DNA of 64,000 bases. Origin: Leuctra nigra. Taxonomy: Eukaryota; Arthropoda; Insecta; Plecoptera; Leuctridae. How positions within the stretch are numbered: position 1 is the first letter of the stretch; each line of letters starts with the position of its first letter. The notes under the pieces are model-generated. The model saw nothing but the letters and a program-made list of their open reading frames with translations. It had not been told where the DNA came from and did no database searches. Below are positions 33,786 to 44,766 of this stretch, one piece after another. The stretch spans positions 7,592,316 to 7,656,315 of the forward strand of contig OW203768.1 of NCBI GenBank assembly GCA_934045905.1, given 5' to 3'. The position numbers and the translations under genes are program-made.

Positions 33786-36700
33786 GTACGTTCAATTCAA
33801 TTAAGAGTATCAATAAAATAGCATGCTTGGGTGCTACTCGGTGAATTTATCTAGTATTGACGCTTATAATTGTTGTAATTTTGCAGGAATTACGAATGCT
33901 GTTAAAAAGCCAACTTCCAATCCTTTCGAAGGCCACAGCTCTCACTGCGCCATTACGTCACAAGTTATGTAGCTGCATCGCCACTCATTTGTTAAAAGAT
34001 GATGCCCAAAGAACGTAAGTACCCACGTGACATGAATCCACTGGATTTTGATGTTTTGCTACTCGCATCGTATTATTAACTGTGATCATTTTAATCACTA
34101 GAATTGGAGAAAACGAGTACAGCCGGTGGACAGACGCCATTGTGACATTATTCCCAAGTGAAATTAAGGAAACTTATTTCATTCGATACAGAAAGGGACC
34201 TCCAAAAATCTCTGCAAAAGGAAAACTAGTAAATAGAGTCAATACTATAAAACGTTATCGAAAGGCTGATGACGCTGAAATGAATGCAGGTAAATCACTC
34301 CATCTGGAGGTCTATTCTAGAACGATTTTCCAATTCCATTCTGATGGAATTCAGTCACGGCCATAAGGATTAACATTGGATGGAATTGAATTCTAGTGGA
34401 ATTGGGAATTTAAAAGTTCTAGATTAGGGCCCCTGATTTTTCAAGTAATATGTTGCCTATTACAATTTCAATAAATAAATTTTTCCTCAATTTTTGTAGA
34501 AATTGAAGGACAGGCCAACGAATCGTGTTCCACTGAGAACATCTTGCCCGAGATAGATACAGATGGTTTCGTCTCCTTCCTGCTAACTGACTTTGAGCCT
34601 TGGCAGAAGGTTATCAAGTACTGGTCCATCACGTCAGCTTCTAGAAGAGATGTTGACAAAAACTTGACCGTTGCTGAAGTCTGTAACAAATATCCGGCCT
34701 TGCAACAGCATCTAGGATATACCTTGGTAGGTTACTAGGAAAACGCTCTGAGTAACGCGTTGATGAGCGAGCACGGATACGCGCAACACCTCGAACCGAA
34801 ATTATGTTTATCGAAAATGTCCTTAAAAGCCAATAATTCTTGAATTTCGTCACAGACTTGTATGAAAATCTCCAACAATTCCTAAAATATTGGTCCCAAT
34901 AACCACGCAAAGTTTTAAGTTGATCGATTGAACCTTTATGATTGAACGATTCCTTGTTAATTTCCAAAAATCACAGGATATCGTTCAAAAAAATGTTAAA
35001 CGGTCATATCAGTTTCATAATACGTTTGAAAGTTTCTGCTCTTACAACCTTGAAGTGAAGATTCGAAGATTCCGTGAAATATGAAATTCGAGAAATATGA
35101 TAGCCAACACGCAAAATATCCGTAAACTGTCGATAACTTTTGAATTTAAACACAGTTTAGTCTGAAAATTGTCAAAAATACAGATAATGTTGGACCCGAT
35201 GACCATACAAAATTTTAAGTTGATCGGTCAAACGGTTCTGGATGAAATTTCAAAAAGCACATGAAATATTTTTTTAAATTTTAACCAATGGGAGGATTTG
35301 GCTGAAAATTTGTAAAATAAGAGACAATGTTGGTCCTAATGACCATGCAAAATATAAGGTCGATCACATTTGTCGAAGTCCATTTTCATTTTTCAGCCTA
35401 TCAGGAGATGTTTAATTAAATTTCAACCAATAAATGGATTTCAAAAAAATTTGGGTCTGCAAACAGAGAAGGTTGGTTTTACATGTGTGCAAAATTTCAG
35501 ATCGATCGGTGAAACGGTGCGACCTGTGTATCGGCTATTAGCAGCCAAACAAAAAACAAAAACAAAAACAAAACAAAAAAAAAACAGAGGTCCGTGCCAA
35601 AAGAGCCAAAAGGAGACGCTCGCTTCGCTCGCTCAATCACCGTGGATATCATCTGTAATAAATGAACCTTACATTCTGATAATTATTCAAGTCATAATAT
35701 AGTTCAGAGATGATGAATGGAAACTGTTGAATGATTACATAGACAATCTCTTGGGGTTTGTTTGGACATTTATGTCTTCCTTCCTGAATATGGCCAAGAG
35801 CCTGTAAGAACCCCACCACAAATTTAATTTGTCAATAAAAAATATGATTTAAATGTCATTTACTTTTACCCACGCCATGTTAAGATGTATTTTATATTTC
35901 AGCTTGAGCTTGATTTCGAATCTCTATACGCGGATCGCGGAAACCGGCTTCTGGCTGAATGGCCCAAACTGGCGCCGGCTGTACTCACCTTGGCCAAAGC
36001 CAGACGCAGGAATCCTCAGCTTCAGACTCTTTTGAACAACTTTGCAAATATTCGTAAGTTCATTTTTGTAGAATTTAAAATTATTTGTACTCTCTAAAAT
36101 AATAAAAAAAAAATATATAGGTATTGGTTCCATCGTTCAAATGGAAACACTAATGGCCCATGCATAATTGACGCAGACGCAGTCACGTTCATCTGTGGCC
36201 ATCACAGTGAATTAATTTTCGTGCACGTCCATTGTGCCTGTGAATTTACCCTTCACAGTGTCAAACTATGTGCCCATCGCTTTGTGAAAAGAAACATTTG
36301 TAGAAGTTTCAAGTCCTCTTCCCATCATGATCGTGTAAGTGTTGTTTCGCAGTGGACAGCGACGTCCTGGCGTTCATCGTCCTGCCCTACATGTTCCCGG
36401 TGATCACGTTGAAGAGGTACACGACGACGCAAGGCGCAGAAGCGGAGACCACAACGTCGGCGTGGCGGCCGAGCCAACTGGAGTCACAGGAGGGCTTCGT
36501 CATTCATCTCCACGTGAGTTTATACAATGCTGTTCATACGGATTCACGGCCCCTGACGTCAGACGAAACAATGTAATAAACTGACGTTGCAGATTGAATG
36601 CTATTTAATTCCGAAGGACGTCACTTTGACGTCACGCTCGATTATACGAGCACTCGAACTATCTCAAAAATACGAGTCCCGAATGCTGGATTCGATCTCA

Positions 36701-37727
36701 TGCCAGTTGGTTTACGGGCGTTTTTCCACATTTGACATGTCTTTTTCATTATATCCGGACATTTTCACTAGCTGTTCCCACCATTCTCTATATAGACTCT
36801 CTCTATTCTCTCTATAAAGAGAGTGCTCTCTTATAGCTCTCATAGTCTGTTTACGGAACAGGTTGGGTGAGTGGTAACGCTCTCAACTTGTATTCCGGAG
36901 GCCCGGGTTCGATTCCCGCGGCCGTTCTTCCTGACTGGGTTTTTTTCGGGGTTTTCCCTCTGTCTATCGATAGGCAAATGCTGGGAAGGTACCCTACTAA
37001 TAGGCCACGACCGCCTCCTTCCCACCTTCCATCCTTACCTACTATTCACCATCATCTCCCAAACATCATCATAATCATTCATCCGTCGCCATTAGCGTCG
37101 CTGCAGAACAGTGCGACGTTAAGCCCCTGACAAAAAAATAGTCTGTTTTCCGGGCCCTTTCACTTGTTTATACGGCTTTTTAGCCCAAAGTCCACCTCTG
37201 AAAGTTGTATATCTCTTAGAACCCCCAAAAAACACTGTATATAAATATTAGCTTTTCTCTGTCCGAAAAAATCGACACCGAAAGGTCCGGGGATTATAGC
37301 ATCATAATTCTGCCTAAGTCAATAAGCAATGCAACACTTAGAAAATGTATGTAGGTATACGAAGAGTTTCGATTGATTTCAGACTGCGGAGGAACTGCAA
37401 ACTCGTTTGGATGAGAGGCAAGAGAAGTTCCGAAGTCTTCAGCGAACCATCCAACCTTACGTCGTCGCTGTTGGGAACAAAGGATGCAGTTCTTTCTACG
37501 CCGTCATCGACAAGACCGTGTACAAGCTGGACTCCATCGCCAGAGCTGTGGACATCTGTTTCAAATCAATCTTTGCACTTCAAACAACATTTCCTCCTGA
37601 GTCCAAGATGGTCTGGTTCTGGATTCAGAAATACATCTATAAGATCAGTACAGTGAATGATGTCCAGTATTCTTCTGCCAACTCTCTTTCCTCTGATATT
37701 GAAAGTATACTGCAAAATCAAGTTTAA
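33691..37727 (+). CDS. Seven-exon non-zinc-finger alternative C-terminal module in the lola array
   Basis: Exons are 33691-33785, 33887-34014, 34102-34289, 34500-34726, 35903-36053, 36353-36513 and 37383-37727. All junctions are GT-AG and every phase matches, giving about 431 residues with no stop until TAA 37725-37727. Exon 1 enters through a phase-1 acceptor, like the finger exons, and starts FYHTETV, echoing the FYG start of three downstream finger exons. It has no ATG, so an upstream exon must supply the start. The protein has no C2H2 or C2HC finger. It has a basic stretch in exon 3 (YRKGPPKISAKGKLVNRV), a segment LTVAEVCNKYPALQQHLGYT, and a C-terminal block with QPYVVAVG, VIDKTVYKLDS, DICFKSIFALQ and PPESKMVWFWIQKYIYKI. 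From memory this resembles a family of uncharacterised animal proteins, but I cannot verify that. Function unknown. It could instead be a nested gene with an unseen first exon. Confidence 0.72.
33887..34014 (+). CDS. Module exon 2
   Basis: Acceptor TAATTTTGCAG. It encodes ELRMLLKSQLPILSK, TAPLRHKLCSCIATHLLK and DDAQR, and ends in phase 2 at a GTAAGT donor. The helical pattern and basic residues suggest a small folded unit. Confidence 0.75.
34102..34289 (+). CDS. Module exon 3
   Basis: Acceptor TTTTAATCACTAG. It encodes IGENEYSRWTDAIVTLFPSE, a KETYFIRYRKGPPK motif and a Lys/Arg-rich end. The donor GTAAAT follows one base into a codon (phase 1). Confidence 0.78.
34307..34432. mobile_element. 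MITE, copy 1, in the module's third intron
   Basis: Ends GGTCTATTCTAGAACG and the approximate inverse GTTCTAGATTAGGGC surround GGCCATAAGGATTAA. A close copy is at 37889-38012. Confidence 0.7.
34500..34726 (+). CDS. Module exon 4
   Basis: Acceptor TTTTTGTAG. It encodes an acidic start, DTDGFVSFLLTDFEPWQKVI, KYWSITSASRRDVDKN and LTVAEVCNKYPALQQHLGYT. The donor GTAGGT is in phase 0. A foldback half-element starts about six bases inside the intron. Confidence 0.78.
34733..35636. mobile_element. Half copy of the giant foldback transposon
   Basis: It matches 14193-15101 from ACTAGGAAAACGCTCT to CGCTCGCTTCGCTCGCTCAA. It sits in the module's fourth intron, starting about six bases after the exon 4 donor. 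Confidence 0.8.
35903..36053 (+). CDS. Module exon 5
   Basis: Acceptor TTATATTTCAG, phase 0. It encodes LELDFESLYADRGNRLLAEW, PKLAPAVLTLAKARRR and LLNNFAN. Donor GTAAGT in phase 1. Confidence 0.78.
36353..36513 (+). CDS. Module exon 6
   Basis: Acceptor GTTGTTTCGCAG. It encodes DSDVLAFIVLPYMFPVITLK, a Thr/Ala-rich loop and QEGFVIHLH. Donor GTGAGT in phase 0. The DNA is GC-richer than its flanks. Confidence 0.78.
36855..37136 (+). mobile_element. tRNA-derived SINE, plus copy
   Basis: A tRNA-like head (GGTTGGGTGAGTGGTAACGC, B box GGGTTCGATTCCC at about 36904-36916) is followed by the family body and a CAGTGCGACGTTAAG 3' end with an A-rich tail. It lies in the module's sixth intron. Confidence 0.85.
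37383..37727 (+). CDS. Module exon 7 (terminal)
   Basis: Acceptor GATTGATTTCAG, phase 0. It encodes TAEELQTRLDERQEKFRSLQ, QPYVVAVGNKGCSSFYAVID, the aromatic C-terminal block (VWFWIQKYIYKI) and a Ser-rich end, stopping at TAA. It carries the strongest family-like pattern of the module. Confidence 0.8.
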   Translation, partial: TAEELQTRLDERQEKFRSLQRTIQPYVVAVGNKGCSSFYAVIDKTVYKLDSIARAVDICFKSIFALQTTFPPESKMVWFWIQKYIYKISTVNDVQYSSANSLSSDIESILQNQV

Positions 37728-37888
37728 AGTAGCTCGACATTTTTGCAATTGCGAACAAAATGTAGGAACTAGCAGTGTAGAAGTGTACTATTATACCTAC
37801 TTTTGAATCTAGTAATTTGATCACTAGATAATTATTAGGCACATAAGGTGCCTTGATTCTGTCAAACTCAAGTTTGTAAACCATCAGG

Positions 37889-38012
37889 AGGTCTATTCTA
37901 GAACGATTTCCCAATTCCATTCTGATGGAATTCGGTCACGGCCATAAGGATTAAAATTGCATGGAATCGAATTCCATCAGAATTGGGAAGGTAAATGTTA
38001 TAGAATATGGCT
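37889..38012. mobile_element. MITE, copy 2, just downstream of the module
   Basis: Nearly the same as 34307-34432, including GGCCATAAGGATTAA. The two bracket the 3' half of the module. Confidence 0.7.
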
Positions 38013-38057
38013 CCAGCCGTGTTAAATCTTATCTTAACTTGTCATCAATAATTCTTA

Positions 38058-38194
38058 GGACCGGGTTTTCAAAACCCCTGTTAAACCAGTAGTTATAAGT
38101 TTAAGCGATCGTTCAAGGAATATCATTGGTTGTTTACATGGTAATATAGTCCTAATCAACTGTTTAAAATTTAGCAGAGGATTGAAAACTGGCT
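38058..38194. mobile_element. Diverged copy of the 6801 MITE
   Basis: It shares GACCGGGTTTTC-like ends, TTAAACCAGTAGTTA and ATCATTGGTTGTT with 6801-6942. Confidence 0.6.
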
Positions 38195-38922
38195 ATATGA
38201 CATAAGTTTTTATGAATTGATAAATATTTAATTACTAATTTTTGTAATGGGTATTTTTTTAATTTCGTTAAGTGTAGTTCATTGGTCATGGTATCAAGTG
38301 CAGTGTCTTAACATGTTCAATGTTAATTACTTCCCATAGTATTTTAATTAAGATTTGTCATAGACACTAAAATAATATGTATATATTATTCCAAGTTAAT
38401 TAATATTTATGTATGTGTAAAAGTGTCGATGAAATCATGTAACGTAACACTAATAAAATAATAAAGTTTATAGCAGTATAGTTTTATTGAGCATATATAC
38501 AAATATATTGAATAGTTAATCTTCCATACATCCATTTCTCTTCTTCATCTTATTCATCCGTGTGTTTTTCTGTTCCAAACACTCAATTTCTTGGGTTATT
38601 CAGCTGTGTATTACACTGTACAATTAATTTGAAGCCTTTAGCATGAGTTCAACGATTAAAGTTTCAACATTACACACCTTCAACACTTAAACTGCTTGAG
38701 AGCAATCATGAACCGTCTATTTCGAGCGTATTTTAGTAAACAATTGTACAATAATGAGCATGTTTAGATTTTCAGAGCAGTCTTTCGCCCAAGGGTGTCT
38801 AGCGTAGTGTATACTTAGTCCGCCTAAACGTTATCCAATCTCTGCATTTTGTGTGTGTGGTAAACACTTTGATGTGTTGAAATCATTTTCTGCAGAGTTT
38901 TAAGAATATTTTTCTTTTTCAG

Positions 38923-39143
38923 GTTCGTTTGGTCACGTTCGGCTTTCCGGAAAGGAGCGTTTTTACTGTCCGCAATGCAACGCAAGTTACAGTAATTATT
39001 TCAACATGACAACACATGTGAGACTTTACTGTGGCAAACCGCCTCGGTTTAAATGTCCACTTTGCAGCTACGGCAGCAAACTGAAGACTGATCTTCATCG
39101 ACATATTGCTCGGTGGCATTGCGAACTTTTGGAAACATCTTAG
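38923..39143 (+). CDS. lola: lola-type two-finger alternative 3' exon
   Basis: After TTCTTTTTCAG the frame reads GSFGHVRLSGKERFYC. Finger 1 is C2HC (ASYSNYFNM, RLYCGKPPRF); finger 2 is C2H2 (CPLCSYGSKLKTDLHRHIARWH). The tail CELLETS ends at TAG. There is no start codon near the acceptor, so ATG-based searches would miss it. It is the first exon of the 'ERFYCPxC' type, which dominates downstream. Confidence 0.85.
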
Positions 39144-39757
39144 AACAATTGAAGTGTTGCGAGGAAACCAGGACGCATGCGGTTCTAGAAAGATTTTCTT
39201 TTCAAATTTGTCATCATATTAATAAATTTTATAAATCAAACACTAGCCCACAATTTAATAGTCACTGGAGTATATTTATGCCGTTCCATACCATATCCTT
39301 GAAGTCAACCACAGAGTTAGGTACTTATATAAATAAGTACGCTTTCATATAATTTTATTTAGGCGGTAGGTATGTACCTTTAATTATCTTTGATGGCACA
39401 ATTGAATATATTTCTTGACTCCAATTTCCTGATTTTCTTGAATGTATCATTCAAAATAATATATTTTCTTAATTTTCAGATACGCCATGCTTAACGATAA
39501 CGATATGTCAACTTATGATGTTCTTATTGTATTTATAAATAATATGTTCGATGAATTTCGTATATGAAAGAAAGAACTTACTTAAACGTTTTGAAATCAT
39601 TTCGATTGGTTATTACAGGATTAGGTAATATTAGTAGGTATGATTTTGTATTGTCCACAAGTATCGCATTTTTCCTTTTAAAATGTGAAAGAAAATGTTT
39701 ATTTTAGCTTTCATGAAGCTGTTTTCAATAGTGCAATCAAAAAGCAGCAAGCTCGAC

Positions 39758-40243
39758 AGTGGGTGTGTTTGATAAGTATTTTCAGCTTGCGATCTGTGAC
39801 GTCAGCAGATTGTTCGGCGCGCGCTCGAAAATGTGGACTTATCAAACAAACTTTGCTGGCGGCGCGCTTGAACCTTTGAACAGACCGCGATATTTTAAAT
39901 GGCGGCCATCAACCTAACCTCATATAATGCATAATTAATCATAAATACCTATTATAGGTGTAGGTAATATTTTAAAAATTACGAGATTCAACTGAATGCT
40001 CATTCATGTGTGTTACTACAACATTAGGCTCTGTAGAAGTAAATTGAAACATGTCATCCGCCATGTTTTCCAGAGTGCAATCTGTCCCTTGCTGGATTTT
40101 TACCGCGCGATTGGATTGCGCTCCGCCAGTACCGCGCGGAGTTATCAAACACTCCAGAGCGCAAGCCAAAAGAGTTACCAAACCAAAAAGAGCAGATCGC
40201 GCGCTGGCCGAGTGCTCGGAATGAGTTATCAAACACACCCACT
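39758..40243. mobile_element. Element with 18-bp inverted ends
   Basis: AGTGGGTGTGTTTGATAA at the left is the exact inverse of TTATCAAACACACCCACT at the right. The interior is GC-richer than the surroundings and repeats TTATCAAAC. Confidence 0.75.
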
Positions 40244-40427
40244 AATGTGCAAATATTGGCCACGTACAGTAAGACGGCGTAACATTTTATTCAAAACTTA
40301 TAGCACCTCTGTTTTTGTTTGTTTTAAAAATAGAAGTACCTTGATGAAACTACATGTAGTTTCAAGAAGGCTCATGTAGAAAAATGTTTCCAATAATGCC
40401 TATCACATTGTTTTCTGTTTCGATCAG

Positions 40428-40493
40428 ACTCAGTAAGTCTGATCAGATCAGACTCACTCATTGATCAGGATGCCGTCAAGAAGATGATGCGAG
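40428..40493 (+). CDS. Candidate exon A of a finger-less tail
   Basis: TTGTTTTCTGTTTCGATCAG is a good acceptor, and the two bases after it complete a codon in the array's phase. The frame gives SVSLIRSDSLIDQDAVKKMM and R, then a GTATGT donor in phase 1. A second in-phase acceptor lies 24 bases downstream (AG at 40450-40451). It is short, so it could be chance; the joined frame with exon B is the main support. Confidence 0.4.
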
Positions 40494-41049
40494 GTATGTA
40501 AACATTATTATGTAATAAACATGATGATGATGAATTCAATCTGTTGATATCTCGAGCCGAATTCACTGTTATAAATTACATCCATGGAGTTGGCTCAGGC
40601 GGTAATGCACTAGGAACACTATAGCAACTAGACCTTCAACTTTTTTATGTTAGGTACAATGCAAACGTAAAAGTTTTCAAAACATGTACATAACTGCCGT
40701 ACCCATGCAGCACCCAAGTGAAATTTTTGAAATTATGTAGTTCTTTATCGTTTGAATTAGCAGTCATTTTCTATCTATTGTGCTCGATAGTAATGCCCTA
40801 AGTCCACATTTTGTACCTAAGTAAAAACGTATGTTTGAGTTATGACTTTAACCAATGACAAAGCAGAGATAGTAACACTTTGGCGAGAGTTGGGTGCTTT
40901 ATGGTTTCTAGTACATAATATTCCACGACCGCTTTCCCCCTTCCATATTACCATCTTCTTCATCATTCACCTCACAATCATTCACCGAATGCGAAATGAC
41001 CTAACTGCCACGTTGTCTGTGACATTTTAATATATATTTTCCATTGCAG

Positions 41050-41147
41050 ATGCAGTTCGACAGAATTTTACTTTTAAATCCACTACAACGACTCCGCGAT
41101 TTACACCCGCTGCAGGGATTGACTTCAGAATGCGTTTGCCCGATTAG
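41050..41147 (+). CDS. Candidate exon B (terminal) of a finger-less tail
   Basis: TATTTTCCATTGCAG is followed in matching phase by AVRQNFTFKSTTTTPRFTPA, then AGIDFRMRLPD and TAG. With exon A it gives a tail of about 54 residues without fingers. Codon choice looks coherent, and an AATAAA lies near 41250. It could also join directly to the upstream common exon, since its own acceptor phase also fits. Confidence 0.42.
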
Positions 41148-41811
41148 CAGCGAGAAAAGAGCGTGCACGCAAAACCAATTTAGTTTTACTTTTGACAATT
41201 TTAAGTTTTTTTTAATAGCCTTTTCATATATTTATTAGCTAATTCGACAAATAAATACACTTGTGTTTCATTACGTTTGGTATGTATTGTTAATGACAGT
41301 TATTATTTAAATCACTTATTTTTTATATTTAGGTATCGACAGTAATTTATCGAAGTTTAGCAATTAATTTGTATTTTGTTTGTAATATCTTCATATTATT
41401 ATTATTGTAATAAATCTTGATTTTAGCTAACAAACTGAGTTTAGTACTGCGCCTCCATATGTTGATCTTCTTTCTAAAATATGTTGGTATGTTTCTATTA
41501 GTTTGTCAGTACTTATTAAACCGATAATTGTTTTATTGGGACCGTGATCATCCATCCATAAACCATATCCGCTCCCTGTCTAGAAAACGTTTGTGTAAAG
41601 TTTGTCTGCGTAAAAAAATCCGTAAAAAAAATCAAATAGTACACATAGTCTTATTGTTTTTTTACGGACAATTTACTTTACTGTTAGTTGCTATATTTGT
41701 AATAAAACGTTTACATGGTAGACATTGACATTTGGCTTCCTCTTCTGAAGCATCACCATCATTAAATCTTTCACAGAAGCGACATGGCCTAACTTTCGAG
41801 TAGTCAGTAAA

Positions 41812-43092
41812 CCCAGAAAAAAACACTCCGTGTAAAAAAGGCAGCCAAGTCTCTTTACTTTAAAAAAATTCAACACCGAAAAGGAGTGATATCAAAAAAG
41901 GAGCCAAGTCAATGACATTTCCAAATATTTAATCGTATCTTTGAAATAAAAGTATAAACACCGAGAAATACTTTACAAAAGGACTTGGCGCATCGTTTTT
42001 TTAAAGACATCATTCTATCCTAAAAGTGGAAAGAAATTTACAAGTAGGTACATTTTCCTCTTTCTATTAGAGCCAGAATCTATGAATCAAGCTACTTTTA
42101 GTAATGACTATTTTATAGTTTTGTCAATGGCGATAGAAGCATGATTTTATGCTGTAATATATAAGTAATATAAGGGTGAAAGAATTACATAACAATTGGA
42201 AGTGGTGAGAATGTAGGTTTCTTTGGAAAACTTCCATGGAGTCAGGAGTCAGGATCCTCATCAGTGTGTTGTGTCTAATGTCCGCCCGTCCGATCGGGTA
42301 GCTCAGTTGGTAGAGCTCTCGCCCGGCAAGTGAGAGGTCCCAAGTTCGTGCCCCGGTTCGGTCGGATATTTTTCACAACACACATCCCTTCATATCAATT
42401 GGAAGTGGGCTCATACATATTCTTGCAGTACTGTTAATATGGCGATATTAGACTGGTATCTTTTCATAATTTGATCTTGACTGAAGGAAATCATGAAACG
42501 TTGTCAAATAATTACTAACTAATGGAACACAATTATATATTTTTGAAGTGTCAAGTGTATAAAGTTAAATTTTTTAATAGAAATTCAACATGACTGTCTT
42601 CTTTGTGAAATGTATTTTTATAAAATGTGTATTAATAGAAATTGTTACATGATGTGAAGGTATAACGCATGATGAGACTTAATTATATTCACCACGAAAC
42701 AATATTACGAAGATAACTATTGTGTATATTTATAGAAAGCATAGACAACAAGTTTCATAGCGTATATATTCATATAGAAAATATTTTACAGAAGGTATGT
42801 ATAATATGTACCTAATTGAAAGATGTTTCCCTATTATTCTAAACATTCAAAATGACGGTTGTATATAAATGGCACATGCTTATGAATAGAAAAATGTCTT
42901 TAAAAAAACGATGCGCCAAGTCCTTTTGTAAAGTATTTCTCGGTGTTTATACTTTTATTTCAAAGATACGATTAAATATTTGGAAATGTCATTGACTTGG
43001 CTCCTTTTTTGATATCACTCCTTTTCGGTGTTGAATTTTTTTAAAGTAAAGAGACTTGGCTGCCTTTTTTACACGGAGTGTTTTTTTCTGGG
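41812..43092. mobile_element. Foldback element with about 190-bp arms
   Basis: Arms 41812-42003 and 42902-43092 are near-perfect inverses (CCCAGAAAAAAACACTCCG end, CTTGGCGCATCGTTTTTTTA inner end). They enclose about 900 bp, including a tRNA-like cassette. Confidence 0.85.
42211..42405 (+). repeat. tRNA-like repeat cassette, copy 2 (plus orientation)
   Basis: The body has TAGCTCAGTTGGTAGAGC and GGTCCCAAGTTCGTGCCCC, with the same left flank as 18392-18580 but the inner cassette flipped. The B box is changed from GGGTTCGAGCC to AAGTTCGTGCC, so a functional tRNA is unlikely. Confidence 0.65.
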
Positions 43093-44766
43093 ATATCACT
43101 TCTTTTGTTAGTTTATTCATACAGCTTGTAGCACAGCTTGTGTCCGTGCAAGAACTTATTTCTTTAAAAAAATACGCCTATGCCGATTTGGATACTTAGA
43201 AAAGTTGCGTTTGGTATATAAGATTAAAATAATTATCCAAGAAGAATAGCTTTAAGTTTCGTTACAATCGGTCCAGCCGTTTTCGATATATGACGTCACT
43301 TCCGGTTTTAGCAATGGCGGCCGAAAATAATGTCGTCTTGAATTCATAATTATTACTCCTACACATTTCCAAAATTTGGTTGCAATCGGTACAGCCGTTT
43401 TTGATATATGACGTCACTTCCGGTTTTAACAATGGCGGCCGAAAATAATGTCGTCTTGAATTCATAATTATTAGTACAACACATTTCCAAAATTTGGTTG
43501 CAATCGGTACAGCCATTTTCGATATATGACGTCACTTCCGGTTTTAACAATGGCGGCCGAAAATAATGTCGTCTTGAATTCATAATTATTAGTACAACAC
43601 ATTTCCAAAATTTGATTGCAATCGGTACAGCCATTTTCGATATTTGACGTCACTTCCGGTTTTAACAATGGCGGCCGAAAATAATGTCGTCTTGAATTCA
43701 TAATTATTAGTCCAACACATTTCCAAACTTAGGTTGCAATCGGTACAACCGTTTACGATATATGACGTCACTTCCGGTTTTAAAAATGGCCGCCGAGAAC
43801 ACTGCAACCTTGAATTTATAATTATTTACAAAGTACGTTTACTTATATCTGTTTTAAAGTATAAAGTGGTGAATTTAGCGTCATTTAGCATATTTATGAC
43901 GTCATTTCCGGTATAGGTCATAAAATGTGTGACGTCATTTCCGGTTTCGATATTTGAATCATCAAATATTACTGATTACATAAAGTTGACCGTCTAAATC
44001 GTTTAGCGCTGGTTTTGTTCTAATCTGTTTAGCCGTTTTTGAGACATGATGTCACTTCCGGTTTCAAAATGGCGGCTTCCGGTTGGTTTTATAACAAGTC
44101 AAATGAAATATCAAAAGTACAAACGTTACATAAATATCAAGACAATCGGATCAACAGTTGTTGCTGAAATGCAAATCGATGTATTTCAAATTTCATGACG
44201 TCATTTCCGGTTTATTTAAGATAATGTTCAGTCTTTTGATATTGATAATCCATATAGATGACCGTCTGAAACGATTGGCGCAAATTTCGTTCCGATCGGT
44301 CCAACCGTTGACGAGATATGACGTCACTTCCGGTTTCAAAATGGCGGCACAAAAAATTCATGGGGACAAGGTTAAATCAGACGCCAAAAGTGCACACGTG
44401 GTAAAAATGTGAGATCAATCGGTTCAGCCGTTTAGGCTGTGGCCTGTTTACCGGATTTTAGCTCCAGCCTACTACTACTACTAAGATTATTATTATGAAA
44501 ACCGCCCTAAAACACTGTTTTCACGGCCCTCTAGCGCGCAAAGGGCGTAAACTATTGTTCCCAAATTTGGTATATGTTGTAGGGTGGGCCATAGCTCGAA
44601 ATTAAGATATTTCGCAACAATGTGAGATTTCTCAATTTTAAGATCCAGTAGGCCGAAAATGCCACTTTGATGCTTACAGTAAAAGTGGGTTTGCTCCAGC
44701 CTTTATATGAGAGTGTGCGCGCGCCGTACGACTTGGCTGGCGTGGAGCGACCGCTCCACTAGATAC
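43093..44766. mobile_element. Body of composite repeat, long copy
   Basis: Homologous to 10604-11540, but longer because of the minisatellite. It contains repeated ATGACGTCA-CTTCCGG-ATGGCGGC blocks and ends GACTTGGCTGGCGTGGAGCG / CGCTCCACTAGAT, 72 bases before the next exon. Confidence 0.75.
43260..43800. repeat. 118-bp minisatellite, five units
   Basis: CAATCGGT occurs at 43265, 43383, 43501, 43619 and 43737, a period of exactly 118 each time. Each unit carries TGACGTCACTTCCGGTTTTA and AATGGC(G/C)GCCG; the last is more diverged. Units shadow as long open frames on the minus strand. Confidence 0.93.

Noticed and set aside
36587..36817. Open frame of 76 codons within the module (after TTGCAG)
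   Set aside because: Exon 6 joins exon 7 in matching phase with a coherent motif, while this frame ends in low-complexity TCTC repeats and has no good donor.
42280..42370. Genuine tRNA gene
   Set aside because: A and B boxes and a cloverleaf can be drawn, but position 33 would be C, the B box is altered in this copy, and it is part of a dispersed repeat.
43262..43807. Overlapping minus-strand open frames of 72-91 codons with near-identical peptides
   Set aside because: They are read-through of the 118-bp minisatellite; the period is not a multiple of three but is free of stops by composition. No gene is implied.
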